DNA from: JANMCE01 sp963791625
Lineage (GTDB): Bacteria > Actinomycetota > Acidimicrobiia > Acidimicrobiales > Ilumatobacteraceae
DNA: 64,000 nt
Direction of reading: 5' to 3'
Assembly: GCA_963791625.1 (NCBI GenBank)
Contig: CAWBTA010000016.1
Coordinates: forward strand, 248,001-312,000
Made by a program: the position numbers and the translations under genes. Each line of letters starts with the position of its first letter. The first letter of the stretch is position 1. Positions 27,344 to 35,557 of this stretch are shown here, one piece after another. Below the pieces are notes generated by a model, which did not search any database, had not been told where the DNA came from, and saw only the letters and a program-made list of their open reading frames with translations.

Positions 27344-28744
27344 ATGACGGGGAGCTATCCATTCGAAGGCGTGCTGTATCGGCGAGGCGACGAGGGCTAC
27401 GAAGCAGCGAGAGTCGACCCGATCTTCAACGGACGCAAGCCCGATCGCTTTCCCGTCGCCATTCTTGAAGCGGCCAGCGCCGATGACGTCGTGGCGGGGG
27501 TCCGGTTGGCAATCGCCAACGGGTGGAAGATATCGGTTCGTGCCGGTGGTCATTCGTGGGCGGCCTGGAGCGTGCGCGATGAGGCGCTGCTGATCGACCT
27601 TGGCCGCATGCGTGAGCTTCGTATCGATGTCGAAAATAACCTTGCGATCGTGAGCCCATCGTTGCAGGGTGGTCAGCACCTAGCTCCCTTTCTGGCCGAG
27701 CACGGCTTCCAGTTCACCGGCGGTCACTGCTCGACGGTTGGCCTCGGCGGCTTCGTGCTGCAAGGCGGCCAAGGCTGGAACAGTCGCACCTGGGGCTGGG
27801 GCTGCGAGAACCTGATGGCCATCGATGTCGTGACCGCAGACGGCAATCTGGTCCACGCCAGCGAAACCGAGAACCCCGACCTGCTCTGGGCCGCTCGCGG
27901 TGCCGGTCCAGGCTTCTTTGGCGTGGTCACCCGCATGTATCTGCGGGTGTATCCCGTGCCAGGCGTGATGGCGCAGACAACGTATGTGTTCCCCATGACT
28001 GCGTTCGACGGGCTGATGGCGTGGGCACACGAGATCCTGCCGGCGCTGCGAACCGAAGTGGAGCCGGTCATCGTCGGAGCGCGAACACCCATCCCGTTTC
28101 CGCCGGGCGTCGAACCGCCAGCAAACGCGCCGAAGCCCGGAGAGGCGTATCTCGTCATGCACACCACCTGCATGTGCGACTCGATAGAGCAGGCATCTGA
28201 GTACATGGCCCCGTTGGAAACGTGCCCGGTGCTGGACCAGGCCATCGTGCGCGACTTCTGCCTCCCGACGTCGATAGCGGACGAGAACCCGATGATGGAC
28301 GCACAAAACCCGAAGGGCCTGCGCTATCACACCGACTGCCTGTGGACCGACGCGTCGGCCGAGGATCTGCTGCCGCGCCTGCAGCCGCTGTTTGCGACCC
28401 TGCCGACCGAGCCGTCATTCTGCCTGTGGTACGGCTGGGCCCCCCAGCGGCCGCTCAAGGACATGGCATTCTCGATGGAAGGCAACGTCTACATCGCCGT
28501 GTACGCGATGTGCGACACCGCAGAAGAGGATGATGGCGTGAAGGACTGGTTGCAGCAGCGCATGACTGCCCTCGCTCCGGTCGCCAAAGGCCTCTACCTG
28601 GGCGACTCGGACTTCACGCGGCGTTCGGCCAAGTTCATGGCCGACGCCAACTTCTCCAAGCTCGAAGCGTTGCGCGCCGCATACGACCCCACGCACGTGT
28701 TCGCGTCGTATCTGATCAGTCCCACCTTCTCTCTCAATACGTAA
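27344..28744 (+). CDS. FAD-binding oxidoreductase, berberine-bridge type (likely bicovalent FAD)
   Basis: A 466-residue flavoprotein. The PP-loop region VRAGGHSWAAWS holds His70, and GGHCSTVGLGGFVLQGG holds Cys129; these are the two positions that tether FAD through both His and Cys in berberine-bridge-like oxidases. The N-terminal FAD domain (about 30-210) is followed by a substrate domain and the BBE-like C-terminus (LEALRAAYDPTHVF). Such enzymes oxidise alcohols, sugars or alkaloid-like compounds with O2. ATG 27344 is chosen because YRRGDEGYEAAR, typical of the family start, follows. It is divergent from the hydrolase at 27287. Confidence 0.88.
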   Translation: MTGSYPFEGVLYRRGDEGYEAARVDPIFNGRKPDRFPVAILEAASADDVVAGVRLAIANGWKISVRAGGHSWAAWSVRDEALLIDLGRMRELRIDVENNLAIVSPSLQGGQHLAPFLAEHGFQFTGGHCSTVGLGGFVLQGGQGWNSRTWGWGCENLMAIDVVTADGNLVHASETENPDLLWAARGAGPGFFGVVTRMYLRVYPVPGVMAQTTYVFPMTAFDGLMAWAHEILPALRTEVEPVIVGARTPIPFPPGVEPPANAPKPGEAYLVMHTTCMCDSIEQASEYMAPLETCPVLDQAIVRDFCLPTSIADENPMMDAQNPKGLRYHTDCLWTDASAEDLLPRLQPLFATLPTEPSFCLWYGWAPQRPLKDMAFSMEGNVYIAVYAMCDTAEEDDGVKDWLQQRMTALAPVAKGLYLGDSDFTRRSAKFMADANFSKLEALRAAYDPTHVFASYLISPTFSLNT

Positions 28745-28753
28745 GGGCGATCA

Positions 28754-28766
28754 TCAGGTAACCTGA
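28754..28766. promoter_or_regulatory. Inverted repeat TCAGGT-A-ACCTGA before an LLM/MarR operon
   Basis: A perfect 6-1-6 inverted repeat (TCAGGTAACCTGA) ends 30 bp before the ATG at 28797. The operon that follows encodes a MarR-type repressor as its second gene, and autoregulation through a palindrome near the promoter is usual for that family. The link to this MarR protein is inference. Confidence 0.45.
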
Positions 28767-28796
28767 CGACAGTTCGATGCGGCTGGGGGGCCATTT

Positions 28797-29690
28797 ATGC
28801 AGGTCGGAATCGTTTTCTCGCAGGCCGATAGCGGCACGGACCCGGTCGCTATCCGCCAATTCGCCATTGACGCCGAGGCCGCTGGCTTCGGTCACTTGAT
28901 GGCGTATGACCACATCCTCGGTGCGTCGGCCGATTGTTTTGAGGGCCCGATCGGCTCGTTTCCTGCGGCCCCGTACACCGACAAGCACAGCTTCCATGAA
29001 ATCCTCACGCTGTTCAGCCACCTCTCGGGGGTCACCACCGCGCTTGAGTTCGCGACCAGTGTGCTGGTACTTCCCCAGCGTCAGACCGCGGTGGCGGCCA
29101 AGCAGATCGCTACGGTCAATCTGCTGAGCGGTGATCGTCTGCATGTGGCCGTCGGCGTCGGATGGAACTGGGTCGAGTACTCAGCTCTGGGCACCGCGTT
29201 TGAGACGCGCAGCAAGCGCCTGTCCGAACAGATGACCGTCATGCGTCGGCTGTGGACCGAACCGCTCGTTACGTTCAACGGCGAGTTCCACTCGATGGAC
29301 CGCGTCGGCATCAACCCCTTACCCGGTAGGGCATTCCCCCTCTGGATGGGCACGGGCGCGTCCGACACTGCGCTTCGGCGGGTGGTCGCCGACGCCGATG
29401 GGTGGATGCCGTTAGTGATCCCCGGCCTCGACCCGATCGATGTGGCAAGCGGCGTGCGGCGGCTCCGACAACTCGCCGAGGAAGCCGGGCGGGATCCGGC
29501 GTCGGTGCCCGTGTGGGGACGCGTGTACCTCGGTCCGGGGTGGCAGGCAGCCGTCGAAGAAGGAGTAGCGCTCGGGTACAGCCACCTGAGCATCGGCTTC
29601 AACCGCATGGCCAAACCCGGCGTACCTCACGCCAAGCAACTGGAAGAAATCATCGAAGCCAAGGCGGAGGTCGATCGCATTGTCGGATGA
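28797..29690 (+). CDS. LLM class F420-dependent oxidoreductase
   Basis: A 297-residue luciferase-like TIM-barrel enzyme. The features are VGIVFSQADSGTD at the start, AYDHILGA, the strand LEFATSVLVLPQRQTAVAAK, GRLHVAVGVGWN-like DRLHVAVGVGWNWVEY, and PLPGRAFPLWMGTG. The pattern fits the TIGR03619-type, F420-linked subgroup common in actinobacteria. It is the first gene of an operon with MarR, acyl-CoA ligase, a second LLM enzyme and an MBL hydrolase. The substrate is unknown. Confidence 0.88.
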   Translation: MQVGIVFSQADSGTDPVAIRQFAIDAEAAGFGHLMAYDHILGASADCFEGPIGSFPAAPYTDKHSFHEILTLFSHLSGVTTALEFATSVLVLPQRQTAVAAKQIATVNLLSGDRLHVAVGVGWNWVEYSALGTAFETRSKRLSEQMTVMRRLWTEPLVTFNGEFHSMDRVGINPLPGRAFPLWMGTGASDTALRRVVADADGWMPLVIPGLDPIDVASGVRRLRQLAEEAGRDPASVPVWGRVYLGPGWQAAVEEGVALGYSHLSIGFNRMAKPGVPHAKQLEEIIEAKAEVDRIVG

Positions 29691-30132
29691 CGGCGCAGCA
29701 ACCGGTCCTACTCTCAGCTATGCCATTGGTCGGCTCGATCGAGTAGTGCGTTCCGCTATTGCGGACGCCGTTCGCGAGCACGGGCTGTCGGTCGCTCAGT
29801 ACACCGTTCTCAGCGTGCTGGGCAATCGAGGCTCGCTGTCGAACGCCCAGTTGGCTCGACGTTCGTACGTGTCACCGCAGTCGATGAATGAGGTGCTGCT
29901 CACCTTGGAGGAGCGCGGGTTTGTGATTCGGCAGGACGACCCGAACCACGGTCGTATCCGGCAAACCGCCTTGACTCACAAGGGGCGCCAAGCGCTTGCC
30001 TCCTGCGGCGAGCGAGTGTCAACGGTCGAAGACGAAATGACCTCGGCCCTGTCGGCTTCGGAACGAGCAGAGCTGCATCAGCTGATCGTGAAGTGCGTGC
30101 GTAGTCTGCACGGCGGCTTTCCCAGCACGTGA
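29680..30132 (+). CDS. MarR family transcriptional regulator
   Basis: A 150-residue winged-helix repressor. The recognition region is SLSNAQLARRSYVSPQSMNEVLLTLEERGFV (seen in parts, about residues 52-82), followed by the wing DPNHGRIRQTALTHKG. TTG 29680 lies 11 bp before the end of the LLM gene, so translation is probably coupled. Being inside a catabolic operon suggests it senses a substrate or CoA thioester of that pathway and represses its own operon, possibly through the palindrome at 28754. Confidence 0.88.
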   Translation: MSDDGAATGPTLSYAIGRLDRVVRSAIADAVREHGLSVAQYTVLSVLGNRGSLSNAQLARRSYVSPQSMNEVLLTLEERGFVIRQDDPNHGRIRQTALTHKGRQALASCGERVSTVEDEMTSALSASERAELHQLIVKCVRSLHGGFPST

Positions 30133-30144
30133 ATCTCGGCTGCC

Positions 30145-31656
30145 ATGCTGACCATCGCCGACACCATCGATCATGCTCGCCGCAATTTTCCTGAGCGCGA
30201 AGCGTTGGTCTGCGGCGACCTCCGACTGACCTACGCCTCGTTCTACGATCGGTGCCGCCGGTTGGTGGGCGCGATGCAGGACATCGGCATGCAGCCCGGT
30301 GACCGCATTGCGGTGCTGGGCTCGAACTGCCATCGGTTCGTGGAAGCATTCGCCGCGCTTCCGTCGGGCGGGTTCGTCATCGTGCCGCTCAACTACCGGT
30401 TGGCAGAGGCTGAGCTGGCCGCCATCATTGGTGACAGCGGTGCCCGCGTGCTGATCACCGATCGCGATCCCGGACGTCTGCAAGGTGCAGTCGAACAGGT
30501 GCTGCGCTGGCCTGCGGGACTCGAAGGGGCTCTGGCCGCAGCAACACCTGCGGTACTCGGGGCTGGCGTGCAGCCCTCAGACCTGGCGGCGCTGTTCTAC
30601 ACCGGCGGCACCACGGGCAAGCCCAAGGGCGTCATGCTCAGCCATGCCAACATCGTGTGCAATTCATTCCATAAGACCATCGCGGTTGGGCTGCGATCCG
30701 ACGAGGTGTTTCTGGCTGCGCCCGCCATGTTTCATGTGGCCGGTATTGCGCCGCTCCTCAGCCTGATGACGCTCGGGGCCCGCACGGTGGTGACCGGGGC
30801 GTTTGAGCCCGACGTGTGCCTCGACCTGATCGAGCAAGAGCACTGCACCATGATGATGCCGGTGCCCACCATGTTGGCGGCCATGGTGCAAGCCCAGGTC
30901 GCTCGACCCCGTGATCTCCGTTCCTTGCGACTGCTGGGGCACGCCGCCTCGCCCATCTCTACCGAGCTTCTACGGCAGGCGGCCGCCACCTTCCCAGGGG
31001 TCGACCTGGCCGAGTTCTACGGCGCCACCGAGACCACCGCCATCGTCACCTGCCAACATCACGAGGAACTCATGGTGGAATCCCCGCTGGTGCGATCATG
31101 CGGTCAACCCGTCCCGGGCGTGTCGGTGCGAGTACTCGACGGTAACGGCGCGGAAGCCACCCCCGGCGCAGTGGGCGAGGTCATCGTGCAGAGCCGGGCG
31201 GTCATGATGGGCTACTGGCAGAACCCCGAAGCCACCGCGCAGGCGCTCAAGGGCGGCTGGTTCCACACGGGCGACCTCGGATACGTCGATGACGAGTCGA
31301 ACCTCTTCCTGGTCGATCGGGCCAAGGACATGATCGTCACTGGTGGTGAGAACGTCTACTCCATCGAAGTGGAAAACGCGCTTGCTTCACATCCTGCGGT
31401 GATCGAGGTCGCGGTGTTCGGCATTCCGCACGAGCGCTGGGGTGAAGCTGTTCACGCGATTGTTGTATCTGCAAGTACATCGACGTCGTTGGCCGACGAG
31501 CTCATCGCTCACTGTCGCGATTTGATCGCCGGGTTCAAGGTTCCCAAGACCATCGACATTCAGACCGAACCACTGCCCAAGTCCGGGCCGGGCAAGGTCC
31601 TGAAGCGGTCACTGCGGGACAGGTTCTGGGAAGGACATGGCGGACAAATTGTCTAG
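30145..31656 (+). CDS. Acyl-CoA synthetase / AMP-dependent ligase, 503 aa
   Basis: An ANL-superfamily enzyme that activates a carboxylic acid through an acyl-AMP to its CoA thioester. Visible motifs are the P-loop LFYTGGTTGKPKGVMLSH (about 151-168), FYGATETT (about 292-299), the hinge region GDLGYVD, and the C-terminal catalytic Lys region PLPKSGPGKVLKRSL. Length and motifs are those of medium/long-chain or aromatic acyl-CoA ligases. The paralogue at 51432-52943 shares architecture and operon style. The last 20 bp overlap the next LLM gene. Confidence 0.9.
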   Translation: MLTIADTIDHARRNFPEREALVCGDLRLTYASFYDRCRRLVGAMQDIGMQPGDRIAVLGSNCHRFVEAFAALPSGGFVIVPLNYRLAEAELAAIIGDSGARVLITDRDPGRLQGAVEQVLRWPAGLEGALAAATPAVLGAGVQPSDLAALFYTGGTTGKPKGVMLSHANIVCNSFHKTIAVGLRSDEVFLAAPAMFHVAGIAPLLSLMTLGARTVVTGAFEPDVCLDLIEQEHCTMMMPVPTMLAAMVQAQVARPRDLRSLRLLGHAASPISTELLRQAAATFPGVDLAEFYGATETTAIVTCQHHEELMVESPLVRSCGQPVPGVSVRVLDGNGAEATPGAVGEVIVQSRAVMMGYWQNPEATAQALKGGWFHTGDLGYVDDESNLFLVDRAKDMIVTGGENVYSIEVENALASHPAVIEVAVFGIPHERWGEAVHAIVVSASTSTSLADELIAHCRDLIAGFKVPKTIDIQTEPLPKSGPGKVLKRSLRDRFWEGHGGQIV

Positions 31657-32575
31657 CGGGCGCATTGGCATCGTGATGGCCAACCAGGGAGCCACGGCTG
31701 ACGGCATCATCGAACAGCTGTTACGCATCGAACGGCTTGGCTTCGATAGTGCCTGGATGCCCGGTATTCCCAACGGGCCCGACATTCTCACGCTGCTCGC
31801 CATCGCCGGCCGCAATACCGAGCGCATCGAAATCGGTACAGCGATCGTGCCGACCTACCCTCGCCACCCCGTCGCCATGGCAGCCCAGGCGCTGACGGTC
31901 AACGACGCTATCGGCGGGCGGCTCACGCTCGGTATCGGCGTGTCTCATCAGCCGGTCATCGAGCGCCAGTACGGTCTCAACTACAGCCATCCAGTCGCAC
32001 ACATGCGGGAGTACCTGCAGGTGTTGCGATCGCTGCTTGAGCGTCAGTCGGTGGACTTCAGTGGCGATCACTTCAAGGTCCGTACCCGGTTGGCCATTTC
32101 CACCAATGGTCATGCGCCGCCGTCGGTACTCATTGCGGCGTTGGCCCCTCGCATGTTGGGCGTCGCCGGCGAACTTGCCGACGGAACGGTCACGTTCATG
32201 ACCGGTATCACCACCACGACCCAAGCGATCGTCCCGGGCATCATCGCTGCTGCCGTCAACGCGAACCGACCCGCGCCGCGTGTAATTCTCGGTATACCTG
32301 TCATGTGTACCGATGATGTCGAGGCCGGTCGCGCCCTGGCGAATCAGGAGTTCGCCCTCTATGGGAAGCTACCTGCGTATCAGGCGATGATGGCCAGCGA
32401 GGGAGCGGCATCGCCCGCCGACGTTGTGGTCATCGGCAACGAAGATGCCATTGCCGCGGCGGTGGCACGATCGTTCGCCGGCGGCATCACCGACTTTCAG
32501 GCCACACCATTCGGAACGCCAGAAGACATCGAGCGTACGATCACGTGTCTGGCCACCATTCGACGTTCGTACTAG
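31637..32575 (+). CDS. LLM class F420-dependent oxidoreductase
   Basis: A 312-residue luciferase-like protein of a different subgroup from the one at 28797. It has RIGIVMANQGATADGIIEQL at the N-terminus, IEIGTAIVPTYPRHPVAMA, GRLTLGIGVSHQPVIERQ and APRMLGVAGELADGTVTF. The pattern agrees with TIGR03564-type F420-linked oxidoreductases. ATG 31637 starts within the last 20 bp of the acyl-CoA ligase gene, so the two are cotranscribed. The operon thus has two distinct LLM enzymes. Confidence 0.88.
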   Translation: MADKLSSGRIGIVMANQGATADGIIEQLLRIERLGFDSAWMPGIPNGPDILTLLAIAGRNTERIEIGTAIVPTYPRHPVAMAAQALTVNDAIGGRLTLGIGVSHQPVIERQYGLNYSHPVAHMREYLQVLRSLLERQSVDFSGDHFKVRTRLAISTNGHAPPSVLIAALAPRMLGVAGELADGTVTFMTGITTTTQAIVPGIIAAAVNANRPAPRVILGIPVMCTDDVEAGRALANQEFALYGKLPAYQAMMASEGAASPADVVVIGNEDAIAAAVARSFAGGITDFQATPFGTPEDIERTITCLATIRRSY

Positions 32576-32584
32576 GAGAATCGC

Positions 32585-33517
32585 ATGTCATACACATGTG
32601 GGTTGCACGAGGTCGGCGATGGTGCGTTCGCGTATCTCCAACCCGACGGAAGTTGGGGATGGAGCAATGCCGGCCTGCTCGTCGGTGACAAGTCATCTCT
32701 CCTCGTCGACACTCTGTTCTCCCTCACGCTGACCCAGACGATGTTGGATCAGATGAAACCACACACGTCGCGCGCTCCGATCGGCACGCTCGTGAACACG
32801 CACGCCAACGGTGATCATTGCTTCGGCAACCAGTTGGTCGACGGCGCCCACGTTGTGATGTCGGCAGCCACGGCCAACGAGTTGCAACATGTACCGGCAT
32901 CTCTCCTCCAGGCGATGAAACTCGACCCGGGCCCACTCGGTGACGTGTTCCGCCATATGTTTGGCCCGTTCGATTTCGCCGGCATCGACGTACCGCCGCC
33001 TGATGAGACGTTCGAAGGTCATCTCTCCCTCGACATCGAGGGGCGTGCGGTCGAGCTCATCCAGCTCGGGCCGGCTCATACCGATGGGGATCTCATCGTG
33101 CACGTTCCTGACGCCGGCGTGGTCTACACCGGCGACCTTCTCTTCATCGAGGGAACACCTATTGCGTGGACGGGAACGCTGACCAATTGGATCGATGCGA
33201 TCGATGCGATCATCGCTCTTGCTCCGGTCGCTATCGTGCCCGGTCACGGGCCGCTCACCGACGTTGCTGGCGCGAGGCGAGTAGCCGACTACCTGCAGCT
33301 CATCGACCACGAAGGCCGCGCCCGGCATGCTGCAGGCATGACAAGTGACGAAGCCGCCCGAGACATCGCTCTCGGCGACTACAAGGGTTGGCTCGACTCG
33401 GAGCGGGTGGCCGTCAACGTCGCGACCCTCTATCGGGAACTCGATCCAGCCGGATTGCCCACGAGCGTGCCCGAACTCTTTCTCAGGATGGGCCGCATGG
33501 CGGGCATCATCGAGTGA
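32585..33517 (+). CDS. MBL-fold metallo-hydrolase with variant metal motif
   Basis: A 310-residue metallo-beta-lactamase-fold protein. The main metal motif, normally His-x-His-x-Asp-His, reads His-Ala-Asn-Gly-Asp-His here (LVNTHANGDHCFGNQ), replacing the second His by Asn. Other ligands are conserved: ELIQLGPAHTDGDLIVHVP and AIVPGHGPLTDVAG. A start at 32585 follows AGGAGAA. It is the last gene of the LLM/acyl-CoA ligase operon, 9 bp after the LLM gene. It may be a thioesterase-like or lactone hydrolase; the Asn variant could bind a single metal. Confidence 0.86.
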   Translation: MSYTCGLHEVGDGAFAYLQPDGSWGWSNAGLLVGDKSSLLVDTLFSLTLTQTMLDQMKPHTSRAPIGTLVNTHANGDHCFGNQLVDGAHVVMSAATANELQHVPASLLQAMKLDPGPLGDVFRHMFGPFDFAGIDVPPPDETFEGHLSLDIEGRAVELIQLGPAHTDGDLIVHVPDAGVVYTGDLLFIEGTPIAWTGTLTNWIDAIDAIIALAPVAIVPGHGPLTDVAGARRVADYLQLIDHEGRARHAAGMTSDEAARDIALGDYKGWLDSERVAVNVATLYRELDPAGLPTSVPELFLRMGRMAGIIE

Positions 33518-33523
33518 AGCGGC

Positions 33524-34360
33524 TCAGGCTTCGTCGATGACGTGGTTGCGAAGAGTGCCGAGGCCGGTGATGGTCACTTCCACAACGTCGCCCGGCACGA
33601 GGAGCACCTGAGGGTCACGGGCGTAGCCGACTCCGGAGGGCGTGCCTGTCGCAATGACGTCGCCCGGTTCCAGCGTGGTCCACTGTGAGCAGTAGGCGAT
33701 GATGGCGGCGGTGGAGTGGATCATGTCGCTGATGGGCGCGTCCTGCCGTACGACTCCGCTGACCGTGGTGGTGAGCTGCGCAGTGGTTGCATCGAACTCG
33801 TCGGGCGTCACGATGGCGGGACCAAACCCACCACTCTGCTCGAACGACTTGCCCGGAGTGAACTGGCTGGTGTGCCGTTGGTAGTCCCGCAGGGTGCCGT
33901 CCATGAACAGCGAATAGCCGGCAACGTAGTTGAGGGCGTCCGCTTCGCTGACGTAGCGACATGCCTTGCCGATGACAACCGCCAACTCACCTTCGTAGTC
34001 GAACGCGGTGCTGACATGCGGTCGAACGATGGGTTGCTCGTGGCCGCAGAGTGACGACGGGAAGCGCACAAAGATGGCCGGGTTCTCGGTGGCCGACACC
34101 GGCGCGCTCGACTCGGCCCGGTGCGCCGCGTAGTTCAAACCAACGCACAAGATCCGCCGCGGATTAGGAATCGGCAGCGCGTAGGTGGCGCCCGCGAGGT
34201 CAACCGAGGGTGCGGAAGCGGCGGCCTTCGCAATGGCGTCCGTGCCATCGGCGAGCGCCGATGCGAGGTCCGGCCACCGACCGCTGATGTCGTGGAGCAC
34301 CGCTCCGTTGATCGGCCCGAAGGCGATGTGACCGGCAACGTGAACGGTAGAAAGGCGCAT
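33524..34360 (-). CDS. Fumarylacetoacetate hydrolase family protein
   Basis: A 278-residue FAH-fold protein. The conserved core is visible: ILCVGLNYAAHRAE, the metal-binding FDYEGELAVVIGKACR, YVAGYSLFMDGTLRDYQ, and the C-terminal DVIATGTPSGVGYARDP and LLVPGDVVEVTITGLGTL. The family includes 2-keto-4-pentenoate hydratases, acylpyruvases and oxaloacetate decarboxylases, often at the end of meta-cleavage pathways. It is convergent with the MBL gene. ATG 34360. The exact reaction cannot be decided. Confidence 0.9.
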   Translation of the reverse strand: MRLSTVHVAGHIAFGPINGAVLHDISGRWPDLASALADGTDAIAKAAASAPSVDLAGATYALPIPNPRRILCVGLNYAAHRAESSAPVSATENPAIFVRFPSSLCGHEQPIVRPHVSTAFDYEGELAVVIGKACRYVSEADALNYVAGYSLFMDGTLRDYQRHTSQFTPGKSFEQSGGFGPAIVTPDEFDATTAQLTTTVSGVVRQDAPISDMIHSTAAIIAYCSQWTTLEPGDVIATGTPSGVGYARDPQVLLVPGDVVEVTITGLGTLRNHVIDEA

Positions 34361-34398
34361 CGGATGATCCTACGTTTCGGCAGCCTCGCCCGGGAAAA

Positions 34399-34887
34399 TC
34401 AGACGGGCGGCGGACCCGGATCGCGCAAGGGGCCGCCCGCCCACCACCGTTCGAACCGCGGCTTGGCAGCAATCGAAACCGGTTCGACGAGAAAACCCGT
34501 TGGCGAGCGAAGGTAGGTGAAACGACCAAAGCCGTTCTCTGGCGACGTACCGGCCAACTCCAGAGTCCAGCCATCGTCGAGCAAGCGTTGGGTGTCTCCG
34601 GCAACATCGTTCGACCACACACCGAAGTGGTGCGCGCCTTGCCGATCGTTGCCATCCCAGATACTGCCGGGCGCGCCCTGCAACAACTCAAGATGTACCG
34701 GACCTTCGACGGAGTACGTCAGCTTGCACGGAATGTCGATCTGGCCCTCACCTGGCACCCAGGCCGACCGGGGCTCATCCTGCACCGACGCCCACGTGAC
34801 ACCCATCGTGCGAGTGAGTTCCTCCATCGAGGCTTCGATATCAGGAGTGCGGATGCCGATGTGGAACAGATTGGCGAGGTCGAACAT
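34399..34887 (-). CDS. VOC family protein (glyoxalase/bleomycin-resistance fold)
   Basis: A 162-residue two-module VOC protein. The first module starts with LFHIGIRTPDIEASMEELTR, the second with GAHHFGVWSNDVAGDTQRLL, and the C-terminal SPTGFLVEPVS carries a likely Glu ligand. The size and pattern are those of single-chain glyoxalase I-like or methylmalonyl-CoA epimerase-like proteins. ATG 34887 is 4 bp after the end of the uracil-DNA glycosylase gene. The ORF can be extended upstream, but the extra residues overlap that gene and do not look like the family. Confidence 0.8.
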   Translation of the reverse strand: MFDLANLFHIGIRTPDIEASMEELTRTMGVTWASVQDEPRSAWVPGEGQIDIPCKLTYSVEGPVHLELLQGAPGSIWDGNDRQGAHHFGVWSNDVAGDTQRLLDDGWTLELAGTSPENGFGRFTYLRSPTGFLVEPVSIAAKPRFERWWAGGPLRDPGPPPV

Positions 34888-34891
34888 TCGC

Positions 34892-35557
34892 TCAGTCTTG
34901 CAGACGCCAATCGATCGGTGAACGGCCGGCTCGCACCAGTGCCGCGTTGGTTTTGCTGAACGGTTTGCTGCCAAGAAACCCGTTGTGGGCCGACAGCGGC
35001 GACGGGTGTGCGCCCTCGATGATGACATGGCGAGAGACGTCGATCAGGGCCTTTTTCTTGCGGGCGTAGCTCCCCCACAGGATGAAGACGACCGGCTCGG
35101 TCTTCGCGCTCACGGCCCGGATCACCTGATCGGTGAAGGTCTCCCATCCCTTGTTGGCGTGGCTGGCGGCGGCGTGTGCTCGCACCGTGAGCACCGCGTT
35201 CAACAGCAGAACGCCCTGATCGGCCCACGCACTGAGATCGCCATGATTGGGCGGATCGATGTCGAGGTCGGCCTTGAGTTCTTTGAAGATGTTGCCGAGA
35301 CTCGGCGGCGGCGGAACTGGTCGCTTCACCGAGAAACACAGACCGTGCGCCTGCCCGGGACCATGGTACGGATCCTGTCCGAGGATGAGCACTTTCACAT
35401 CGGCGAACGCGGTGCGATGCAGCGCCGCGAACACTTCATCGTGCGGAGGGAAAACCTGATGCTTGCTGCGCTCGTCGCGCACGAACGACTGCAGCTCGGC
35501 CCAATACGGCTGCGCCAGCTCCGGCTTCAAAACGGGATTCCAGTCGGTCGTGGACAT
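34892..35557 (-). CDS. ung: Uracil-DNA glycosylase, family 1
   Basis: A 221-residue base-excision repair enzyme that removes uracil from DNA. The water-activating motif GQDPYHGPGQAHGLCFSV (about 60-77), LLLNAVLTV (about 117-125), WGSYARKK and the DNA-intercalating loop HPSPLSAH (about 184-191) are all canonical. ATG 35557 shares a base with the sulfatase stop (TGATG); the extension to 35656 is an overlap with that gene. The co-location with the sulfatase and VOC genes has no obvious functional meaning. Confidence 0.96.
   Translation of the reverse strand: MSTTDWNPVLKPELAQPYWAELQSFVRDERSKHQVFPPHDEVFAALHRTAFADVKVLILGQDPYHGPGQAHGLCFSVKRPVPPPPSLGNIFKELKADLDIDPPNHGDLSAWADQGVLLLNAVLTVRAHAAASHANKGWETFTDQVIRAVSAKTEPVVFILWGSYARKKKALIDVSRHVIIEGAHPSPLSAHNGFLGSKPFSKTNAALVRAGRSPIDWRLQD

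Noticed and set aside
29984..29999. CAAGCGCTTG inside the MarR gene as another KstR2 site
   Set aside because: The flanking A and T of the consensus are missing and it lies in coding sequence.
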